Position numbers and translations under genes: made by a program. Positions 12,247-17,370 of a DNA stretch of 17,370 bases are shown in pieces. The stretch's first letter is position 1; every line of letters starts with the position of its first letter. The notes under the pieces were generated by a model. The model did no database searches. It was not told the DNA's origin and saw only the letters and a list, made by a program, of their open reading frames with translations. Source of the stretch: 40CM-4-65-16 sp035279785 (GTDB taxonomy: Bacteria > Chloroflexota > Dormibacteria > Dormibacterales > Dormibacteraceae); contig DATEHC010000031.1 in assembly GCA_035279785.1 (NCBI GenBank), positions 1 through 17,370 of the forward strand, in the 5' to 3' direction.

Positions 12247-13344
12247 TTAGCTCAGAATCGCGGCGCCGTTCGCCTTGATGAGCTTCAGGTTCGTCAGGGC
12301 CAGCTGCTGCACCGCCGACGGCAGCGGCGCGTACTGCAGGTCCGACCCGTCCGACTGGCCCGAGGTGACGAGCCACTTGAACAGGTAGACGACGGCCTTG
12401 CCCTTGGTCGCATCGCTGTAGCTCGTGAAGAGGATCACCCAGCTGAAACCGGCAATCGGATAGCAGGTGTCGCAGGCCGCGTTGGTGATCGAGAAGTTGG
12501 TCGGGCTGACGCTCGAGTTGGTGCCGGCGGCAGCGGTCGCGCCGGCCACGCTGGCCTGCACCAATTTGCCGTTGGCGTTCTTGATCGCCGCCTGCTTCAT
12601 GCCCGTCTGGACGACGTACGCGAGCTCGACGTAGCCGATCGCGCCGTCCGTCGACTGCACGATCTGCGCGACACCCTGGTTCCCCTGTCCTCCGTTGCCT
12701 TTGATCGGCCAGCTGACCGCCTTGGCAACACCTACCTTTGACTTCCACTCGTCGGAGACCTTCGCGAGGTAGTCGGTGAAGTGGTAGGTCGTGCCGCTGC
12801 TCTCGGCGCGATGGGAGACAACGATCGCCTTGTTCGGCAACGTGGTGCCGGTGTTCAGCGCGACGATCGCGGAGTCGTTCCACTTGGTGATGTGGCCGAG
12901 ATAGATGTTGGCGAGGGTCGGACCGTCGAGGTTCAGGTTGTTGACGCCCGAGATGTTGAAGGCGATGGCGACGACGCCAAGGGTCGTCGGGATCTGCGTG
13001 AGGGCGTCAGCACCGCCCGCGGTCGTGATGTCCGCCGATCCCATCGGCACGTCGCTCGCCCCGAAATCGACGGTCTTGGCCTGGAACTGCTTGATGCCCG
13101 CACCCGAGCCCACGGCCTGGTAGTTGATGGTCACCTGCGGGTACTTCGCCGTGTAGTCGGCGAACGCCTTCGTGTAGAAGGGACCCGGAAAAGTCGCGCC
13201 GGCGCCGGTCAGCGAGCCCGACCCGACGTCGACGGGCGAAGGCGACGCCCCTCCGCTGCTGTTGCCGCCTCCGCACGCTGCGGCGAGCATGGCGGCCGCT
13301 CCGGTCATGAGCAGCATCCGCCCCATCGATGAAAGTCGAAGCAT
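12247..13344 (-). CDS. pstS: Phosphate ABC transporter substrate-binding lipoprotein PstS
   Basis: The product is 365 residues. The N-terminus is a lipoprotein signal (basic start, hydrophobic 9-22, near-consensus AAAC with Cys24), then a Gly/Ser/Pro spacer. The mature part shows LTGAGATFPGPFYTKAF (45-61), GSGAGIKQF (78-86), DFGASDVPM (92-100), a KWND segment, HRAESSGTTYHFTDYL and GNQGVAQIVQ followed by IGYVELAY. These are the phosphate-binding loops of PstS. The usual R-x-D-x-SGT loop reads R-A-E-S-SGT, a conservative change. A consensus SD, AGGAGGG, precedes the ATG by 4 nt, unlike most genes here. The gene is divergent from phoR and the rest of the pst-pho genes, with its own Pho-box-like repeats and a terminator, so it is likely transcribed alone under phosphate limitation. 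Confidence 0.96.
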   Translation of the reverse strand: MLRLSSMGRMLLMTGAAAMLAAACGGGNSSGGASPSPVDVGSGSLTGAGATFPGPFYTKAFADYTAKYPQVTINYQAVGSGAGIKQFQAKTVDFGASDVPMGSADITTAGGADALTQIPTTLGVVAIAFNISGVNNLNLDGPTLANIYLGHITKWNDSAIVALNTGTTLPNKAIVVSHRAESSGTTYHFTDYLAKVSDEWKSKVGVAKAVSWPIKGNGGQGNQGVAQIVQSTDGAIGYVELAYVVQTGMKQAAIKNANGKLVQASVAGATAAAGTNSSVSPTNFSITNAACDTCYPIAGFSWVILFTSYSDATKGKAVVYLFKWLVTSGQSDGSDLQYAPLPSAVQQLALTNLKLIKANGAAILS

Positions 13345-13348
13345 CTGT

Positions 13349-13355
13349 CCCTCCT
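13349..13355 (-). promoter_or_regulatory. Consensus ribosome binding site of pstS
   Basis: AGGAGGG is followed by ACAG and the pstS ATG. It is the only textbook Shine-Dalgarno in the window and fits strong translation of an abundant binding protein. It also implies a leadered transcript, in line with a predicted transcription start about 40 nt upstream. Confidence 0.8.
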
Positions 13356-13387
13356 ACTTGGCTTCGCAGTCGCCACGGCGCTGTTCA

Positions 13388-13396
13388 GGTGTCACC
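13388..13396. repeat. Palindrome GGTGTCACC near the predicted pstS transcription start
   Basis: A perfect 9-bp palindrome with a central T, flanked by CA and GT and located just downstream of, and overlapping, the proposed pstS -10 (13399-13394, minus). A bound protein here could block initiation, so an operator is possible. It is short enough to be chance. Confidence 0.3.
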
Positions 13397-13438
13397 GTAA
13401 GAGAGGAACGTTTAAATCCGGGTTATGCGCCGGCTAAG
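13394..13438 (-). promoter_or_regulatory. Pho-box-like triple direct repeat and -10 of pstS
   Basis: On the minus strand three 7-mers follow each other at exactly 11-bp period: CTTAGCC (13438-13432), CATAACC (13427-13421) and TTTAAAC (13416-13410). Ten nucleotides later comes the weak -10-like TACGGT (13399-13394). The 7+4 bp periodicity and the position in place of a -35 are those of PhoB/PhoP binding sites. The same pattern with the same spacing occurs before pstB. Binding by the PhoB encoded at 16068 is inferred. Confidence 0.65.
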
Positions 13439-13461
13439 CGTTGGCGCGTTGAACTCGCTCA

Positions 13462-13467
13462 TATAGT
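13462..13467 (+). promoter_or_regulatory. -10-like TATAGT upstream of phoR
   Basis: TATAGT is a good -10 match in the 140-bp gap between the pstS and phoR starts. TTGGCG at 13441-13446 could be a -35, although the spacer is only 15 bp. Transcription would begin near 13474, about 10 nt before the ATG at 13485. The repeats at 13410-13438 lie just upstream and could act on this promoter too. The gap otherwise shows only the pstS elements. Confidence 0.5.
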
Positions 13468-13484
13468 TGGCGCGTGGTCTGGGC

Positions 13485-14522
13485 ATGATCTGGGATCGGC
13501 GTCGGGGTGACGACCTCTCGCAGCCGATGCCCCCGCGACACGATTCGTTCAGCGAGGTCCTGGAAGGTGCGCCGATCATGGCCCTGCTGCTCGACGCCGA
13601 CGGTCGGGTTCTTCGGGCCAACAAGCCCGCGCGCGATTTCTTCGACATCGACGCCGCGCGGCTGCCGGCGAGCCTGGTCGAGGTCACGCTGGAGTCGCGA
13701 CTCTTCGAGATCGTGGCGGCGCGAGAGGTGCGCGGCGAGGCCAGCCTCGTGCATCACCGGCGCACGGTGCAGACGCTGCTCGTCCCCGGTCCGGACACCT
13801 TTCAGAACATCCTCTTTCTGGCCGACATCACCGAGCTGCGCCGGCTCGCGACCGTGCGTCAGGAGTTCGTGGCCAACCTCGTCCACGAGCTCAAGACGCC
13901 GATCACATCGCTGCGCCTCACCGCGGAGAGCCTGCTAGGCGATCCTCAGCCCAAGGACCGCCGCCGTTTCGCCGAGCGTGTAGTGCGCGAGGCGGACCTG
14001 ATGAGCAAGATCATCGACAACCTCCGGCAGCTGGGCGACATCGAGACCGGTCTGATAGCGGTCGACGTCTCATCGTTCGACCTCTCGCAGCTCATCGCCG
14101 ACAGCATCACTCGCCTTGGCCTCGACCGGCCGGTCAACGCCTCCATCGCGGAGGGCCTGGTCGTCACCACCGACCGGGCCAAGCTCGTCCAGGCGCTGGA
14201 CAACCTCCTCGACAACGCGGCCAAGTTCTCGCCACCCGGGAGCGCGATCGACGTCGAGGCACGCGTCGCCGGCGGCGAGCTGGTCATCAGCGTGCGCGAC
14301 CGCGGCCCCGGGATCTCGCCCGAGCACTGGAGCCGAGTCTTCGAGCGGTTCTACAAAGTGGACCGAGCGCGGCCGCGAGAGGCGGGAGGATTTGGCCTGG
14401 GGCTGGCTATCACCAAGCATCTCGTCCAGGTGCTGGGTGGCCGCATCTGGACCGAGGCGGCCCGCGACGGCGGCCAGGTGTTCTCGATCGGCCTGCCTCG
14501 CCAAGTCTTAACGGACGCATAA
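13485..14522 (+). CDS. phoR: PhoR-like sensor histidine kinase without membrane segments
   Basis: The product is 345 residues. An N-terminal PAS-like domain (about 22-118, ending ILFLADITELRRL) is followed by HisKA with phospho-acceptor His134 in ANLVHELKTPITSLRL. The ATPase domain shows DNLLDNAAKFSPPG (239-252), RDRGPGIS (271-278), FERFYKVDR (286-294) and GGFGLGLAITKHLV (301-314). It would autophosphorylate and pass phosphate to PhoB. No hydrophobic segment long enough for a membrane helix is present, so it is cytosolic, unlike many PhoR proteins; it would need PstB/PhoU or another partner to learn phosphate status. The ATG at 13485 follows TATAGT by 17 nt. An in-frame TTG at 13467 overlaps that -10 and is unlikely; ATG 13527 is an alternative. 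Confidence 0.9.
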   Translation: MIWDRRRGDDLSQPMPPRHDSFSEVLEGAPIMALLLDADGRVLRANKPARDFFDIDAARLPASLVEVTLESRLFEIVAAREVRGEASLVHHRRTVQTLLVPGPDTFQNILFLADITELRRLATVRQEFVANLVHELKTPITSLRLTAESLLGDPQPKDRRRFAERVVREADLMSKIIDNLRQLGDIETGLIAVDVSSFDLSQLIADSITRLGLDRPVNASIAEGLVVTTDRAKLVQALDNLLDNAAKFSPPGSAIDVEARVAGGELVISVRDRGPGISPEHWSRVFERFYKVDRARPREAGGFGLGLAITKHLVQVLGGRIWTEAARDGGQVFSIGLPRQVLTDA

Positions 14523-14551
14523 ATTCGCCTTAATCCTGCCCTGCCTATCCT
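14507..14551 (+). promoter_or_regulatory. Pho-box-like triple direct repeat and -10 of pstB
   Basis: Three 7-mers at exactly 11-bp period, CTTAACG (14507-14513), CATAAAT (14518-14524) and CTTAATC (14529-14535), are followed after 10 nt by the -10-like TATCCT (14546-14551). The first repeat lies in the last codons of phoR. Order, period and distance to the -10 match the element before pstS. This suggests a second, internal phosphate-controlled promoter for pstB-phoU-phoB-pstC. A bound PhoB is inferred. Confidence 0.65.
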
Positions 14552-14562
14552 GAAATCGGGGT

Positions 14563-15405
14563 ATGGCCGACCTACGCCCGTACATCGAGCCGCCGGATGA
14601 GCCGGCCCGTCCCGAGCTCCGGGCGGTCCCTGGAGGCGGCGTGTCCAAGCTGCAGGTCAAAGACCTTTCCTTCTATTACGGGAAGTTCAAGGCCCTGAAC
14701 GAGGTCACCTTCGACATCCCCGACCGCCGCATCACCGCGATCATCGGCCCCTCGGGGTGCGGCAAGAGCACCCTGCTTCGGGTCTTCAACCGCATGTACG
14801 ACCTGGTGCCGGGCTCGCGCGCCACCGGCGAGGCGATCCTGGACGAGGAGAACATCGTGACCACACGCAAGCTGCTCGAGCTGCGGCAAAAGGTGGGGAT
14901 GGTCTTCCAGCGGCCGAGCCCGTTTCCGATGTCGATCCGGGACAACATCTCGTTCGCGCCCCGGCTCCTCGGCTGGAAGCCTTCGCGAATTCGCGCCGCG
15001 GTCGAGGAGAGCCTGGAGCGGGCCGCTCTGCTGGATGAGGTCAAGGATCGGCTGGACAGCCCGGGCACCTCGCTCTCCGGCGGCCAGCAGCAGCGCCTTG
15101 CCATCGCGCGCTGCATCGCCGTCCAGCCGCAGGTGATCCTGATGGACGAGCCCTGCTCCGCGCTCGACCCGGTCGCGACGTTGAAGATCGAAGACCTGAT
15201 GGCCACGCTCACGCGTGACTTCACGATCGTGATCGTCACGCACAACATGCAGCAGGCGGCACGCGTGTCGGACTTCACCGCCTTCATGCTCATGAACCCC
15301 GACCACCGCTACGGCGAGCTCATCGAGTTCGCGCCGACCGCACATCTCTTCAACCAGCCTCACGACCAGCGGACCGAGGCGTACATCACAGGCAGGTTCG
15401 GGTAA
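14563..15405 (+). CDS. pstB: Phosphate ABC transporter ATP-binding protein PstB
   Basis: The product is 280 residues. PstB is the ATPase that drives phosphate import through PstC/PstA and joins the PhoU-PhoR signalling complex. Walker A GPSGCGKST (62-70), Q-loop Gln116, signature LSGGQQQRLAIAR (171-183), Walker B VILMDEP (191-197) and H-loop His227 are intact. The N-terminus carries about 26 extra residues rich in Pro/Glu before the usual start of the fold (KLQVKDLSFYYG). A GTG at 14641 would remove them, but the ATG at 14563 sits 11 nt after the proposed -10, so both starts are possible. phoU follows after 3 nt. Confidence 0.96.
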   Translation: MADLRPYIEPPDEPARPELRAVPGGGVSKLQVKDLSFYYGKFKALNEVTFDIPDRRITAIIGPSGCGKSTLLRVFNRMYDLVPGSRATGEAILDEENIVTTRKLLELRQKVGMVFQRPSPFPMSIRDNISFAPRLLGWKPSRIRAAVEESLERAALLDEVKDRLDSPGTSLSGGQQQRLAIARCIAVQPQVILMDEPCSALDPVATLKIEDLMATLTRDFTIVIVTHNMQQAARVSDFTAFMLMNPDHRYGELIEFAPTAHLFNQPHDQRTEAYITGRFG

Positions 15406-15408
15406 CAG

Positions 15409-16071
15409 ATGCCCCGACTGACATTCGAAAGAGAGCTCGCGAGCCTTCGCGAGTCGCTGGTGCGGATGGGCACGCTCGTCGAGTCGCAGATCGAGGCCGC
15501 CCTCGACGCACTACGCCGGCGCGACGCCTCGGCCGCGGAGAAGGTCCGCACCCAGGACCAATACCTCAACGAGCTGTTCCGCCAGATCCGCGAGCAGGTC
15601 TTCATGGTCATCTCCACACAGCAGCCGGTCGCGCGTGACCTGCGGTACCTGATGGGCCTGCAGTACATCGCGACCGAGCTCGAGCGCATGGGCGACTACG
15701 CGGTGCGCATCGCGCGCATGACCGGCACGCTCGTGGTTCTTCCCGACCGTCCCCTGCGCGCGGAGTTCGGGCTGATGGGAGAGCTTGCGATCGGCCAGGT
15801 GCACGACATCCTCGAGGCGCTCATCGACCAGAACGAGCCCCGTGCTCGCGAGGTGGCCGCGCGCGACAACGAGATCGACCGCCTGTACCACCGCGTCTTC
15901 GAAGACCTCGTCAAGGAGATGGGCAACGGCCACGCGGACACCGACGACGCGCTCCGCGATGTCACCCTGCTGTTGGTGGCTCACAACCTCGAGCGCATCT
16001 CCGACCGCGTGACCAACGTGGCCGAGGACATCGTGTTCCTCGAGTCCGGGCAGGTCGTGGAGCTCGGGTGA
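15409..16071 (+). CDS. phoU: Phosphate signalling protein PhoU
   Basis: The product is 220 residues with two PhoU helical repeats. Each has the metal-binding E-x3-D motif: ELERMGDYAVRIA (Glu92, Asp96) and NLERISDRVTNVAED (Glu195, Asp199). PhoU is a cytosolic negative regulator that links the Pst transporter to PhoR and keeps the Pho regulon off when phosphate is plentiful. With PhoR here apparently soluble, PhoU is a likely mediator. The gene starts 3 nt after pstB, and its stop overlaps the phoB GTG (GTGA), so it lies within a tightly coupled transcript. Confidence 0.95.
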   Translation: MPRLTFERELASLRESLVRMGTLVESQIEAALDALRRRDASAAEKVRTQDQYLNELFRQIREQVFMVISTQQPVARDLRYLMGLQYIATELERMGDYAVRIARMTGTLVVLPDRPLRAEFGLMGELAIGQVHDILEALIDQNEPRAREVAARDNEIDRLYHRVFEDLVKEMGNGHADTDDALRDVTLLLVAHNLERISDRVTNVAEDIVFLESGQVVELG

Positions 16072-16790
16072 CCCGGAACGGCAACGGGATCGCTGGTCGC
16101 GTCCTGGTCGTGGAGGACGACGAGGGCATCCGCGAGATGCTCAAGTACAACCTCGCGACCGCCGGCTTCTCGGTCCACGAGGCCGCTGACGGGGCTTCGG
16201 GTCTGCGCACCGCGCGAACGGCGCGGCCAGATCTGATCCTCCTGGACCTGATGCTGCCCGGCATGAGCGGCTTCGACTTCTGCCGCGCGCTGCGGAAATC
16301 GAGCCGGGTGCCGATCATCATGATCACGGCCAAGGACGCCGAGGTCGACAAGATCGTCGGCCTCGAGCTCGGCGCCGACGACTACATCACCAAGCCGTTC
16401 TCGGTCCGCGAGGTGCTTGCGCGGGTGAACGCCGTCATGCGCAGGACCGCGCCCGACGCCAACGAGCCCAAGGCCGTGCCGGAGCGAGACGCGCTAGGTG
16501 AGTTCTTGATCGACCGGGCGGCGCGGCGCGTCGTGATGAACGAGCGCGACGTCAAGCTGACCGCGCGGGAGTTCGACCTGCTGTCCTACCTGCTCGCCCA
16601 CCCCGGCCGGGTGCACACGCGGGACACGCTGCTCGAGAACGTCTGGGGCCACGAGTTCTCCGGCGACCGCAAGACGGTCGACGTGCACATTCGCTGGCTG
16701 CGCGAGAAGTTCGCCGAGGTCGCACCCTTCGAGATCGTGACCGTCCGCGGCATCGGCTACCGGCTCGACCGCCAGGCCGGGGCCGCCTAG
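16068..16790 (+). CDS. phoB: PhoB-like OmpR-family response regulator
   Basis: The product is 240 residues. The receiver domain (about 11-125) has acidic Asp17/Asp18, phospho-acceptor Asp60 in LILLDLMLPG, Thr87 and Lys109 in YITKPF. The C-terminal winged-helix domain (about 143-236) has KLTAREFDLLSYLLAHPGRV (163-182), VWGHEF (192-197), TVDVHIRWLREKF (203-215) and VRGIGYRL (226-233), typical of OmpR/PhoB. It should bind tandem direct repeats, which fits the 11-bp repeats before pstS and pstB. The GTG start overlaps the phoU TGA. Assignment to PhoB rather than another OmpR regulator rests mainly on its place between phoU and pstC. Confidence 0.93.
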   Translation: MTRNGNGIAGRVLVVEDDEGIREMLKYNLATAGFSVHEAADGASGLRTARTARPDLILLDLMLPGMSGFDFCRALRKSSRVPIIMITAKDAEVDKIVGLELGADDYITKPFSVREVLARVNAVMRRTAPDANEPKAVPERDALGEFLIDRAARRVVMNERDVKLTAREFDLLSYLLAHPGRVHTRDTLLENVWGHEFSGDRKTVDVHIRWLREKFAEVAPFEIVTVRGIGYRLDRQAGAA

Positions 16791-16792
16791 GG

Positions 16793-17370
16793 GTGGCGGT
16801 CGGAGTCCAGGCCCGAACACCGGCCGCGGGCACGCGGAGGCCCGCCGACCGGTTCCGCTCCTTCGTCGGGTTCGTCGCCTCGGTAGTACCCGCTGTGCTC
16901 GTCCTCATAACCCTGACGCTGCTCCAGCAGGCCCAGCCCGCGATCCGGCAGTTCGGCTGGCGCTTCCTGATCGGCACGGAGTGGAACCCGGTGACGGACG
17001 TCTTCGGCGCGCTTCCAGCGATCTTCGGAACGGTGGCCACCTCTTTCATGGCGCTGGCGATCGCCCTTCCGGTGGGAGTCGCGGTGGCCATCATCCTGGT
17101 CGAGCCCGGCCAGGGAAGGATCCGCGGCCTGGTCGGCACCGGCATCGAGCTGCTCGCCGCCATCCCCAGCGTCGTCTACGGGATCTGGGCACTGTACGTC
17201 CTGGCGCCGTGGACATACGAGCACATCGAAGTCCCGGTTTCCGAACGAATGACCTTCGTCGGATGGCTGCAGGATCCCACTGAGCGAGGGCTGTTCACCG
17301 CCGCGCTCGTGCTCGCGGTGATGATCCTTCCCACCTTGACGGCTATCTCCCGCGACGTCATCCGTGCCGT
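16793..17370 (+). CDS. pstC: Phosphate ABC transporter permease PstC (3' end outside the window)
   Basis: The first 192 residues are present. After a basic N-terminus a membrane helix spans about 24-44. The PstC-typical FLIGTEWNPV segment (58-67) follows, then FGALPAIFGTVATSFMAL (71-88) running into helix 2, LVEPGQ at the cytoplasmic turn, helix 3 through ELLAAIPSVVYGIWAL (119-134), a periplasmic loop and helix 4 (about 167-187). The final TLTAISRDVIRA leads into the ATPase-contact loop. PstC and PstA form the inner-membrane channel for phosphate. The GTG start lies 2 nt after the phoB stop, so it is cotranscribed. pstA is expected just beyond the right edge. Confidence 0.95.
   Translation, partial: MAVGVQARTPAAGTRRPADRFRSFVGFVASVVPAVLVLITLTLLQQAQPAIRQFGWRFLIGTEWNPVTDVFGALPAIFGTVATSFMALAIALPVGVAVAIILVEPGQGRIRGLVGTGIELLAAIPSVVYGIWALYVLAPWTYEHIEVPVSERMTFVGWLQDPTERGLFTAALVLAVMILPTLTAISRDVIRA

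Noticed and set aside
13467..13484. TTG at 13467 as the phoR start
   Set aside because: It coincides with the last base of the TATAGT -10 and precedes the expected transcription start. The ATG at 13485 is more consistent.
1..17370. CRISPR arrays, tRNA or rRNA genes, insertion sequences, prophage or defence genes
   Set aside because: I looked for repeat-spacer periodicity, tRNA-like cloverleaf sequences, transposase motifs and terminal inverted repeats and saw none. Composition is even across the window, with no sign of recent transfer.

Overview
This is a GC-rich, gene-dense window that looks like bacterial chromosome. It has no rRNA, tRNA, mobile element or CRISPR array. The gene mix is an eukaryotic-type Ser/Thr kinase pair with extracytoplasmic domains, a lipoprotein PstS, FmdB next to LysA, LarB, and XdhC with a cysteine desulfurase. 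Together with many TTG/GTG starts and apparently leaderless promoters, this fits a high-GC Terrabacteria lineage such as Chloroflexota/Dormibacterota. That placement is inference from gene content; no marker here fixes the phylum.

Layout. (1) Positions 1-1725, minus strand: a tightly overlapping run moaC > mog > pxpA-like > start of a GNAT-like gene that leaves the left edge. (2) 1742-2682, plus: a HAD hydrolase and a translationally coupled 77-residue two-helix membrane protein. This runs head-on into (3) 2484-3884, minus: a Mut7-C/zinc-ribbon protein followed by larB, whose 3' end has no stop until deep inside the membrane-protein gene. (4) 3913-6384, plus: a small cupin, a zinc-ribbon protein, a NifS-type cysteine desulfurase and XdhC. 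(5) 6426-10022, plus: two paralogous transmembrane Ser/Thr kinases in tandem with near-identical promoters. (6) 10019-11560, minus: fmdB > lysA, ending on the same CTAG as the second kinase. (7) 11559-12182, plus: rsmG, whose start codon shares a CATG with the fmdB start. (8) 12247-17370: a phosphate locus with pstS on the minus strand and, divergently, phoR, pstB, phoU, phoB and pstC, which runs off the right edge.

How the genes work together. MoaC and Mog act in molybdenum cofactor synthesis. XdhC with a cysteine desulfurase is the known arrangement for sulfurating that cofactor and delivering it to xanthine-dehydrogenase/CO-dehydrogenase type enzymes, none of which is in the window. LarB belongs to the nickel-pincer cofactor pathway. 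The Pho block is a full sensing and uptake module: binding lipoprotein, ATPase, first permease, PhoU and a two-component pair.

The most interesting non-coding signal is a triple 11-bp-period direct repeat (CTTAr / CATAA / yTTAA) upstream of both pstS and pstB. In both cases it lies exactly 10 nt before a -10-like hexamer, so it is a strong Pho-box candidate. Many other starts have a -10-like hexamer only 5-11 nt upstream of the start codon, which suggests leaderless transcription. The most interesting protein-level signal is the kinase pair, whose outer regions contain a repeated Ig-like unit closing with a C-W/Y-x3-C hairpin.
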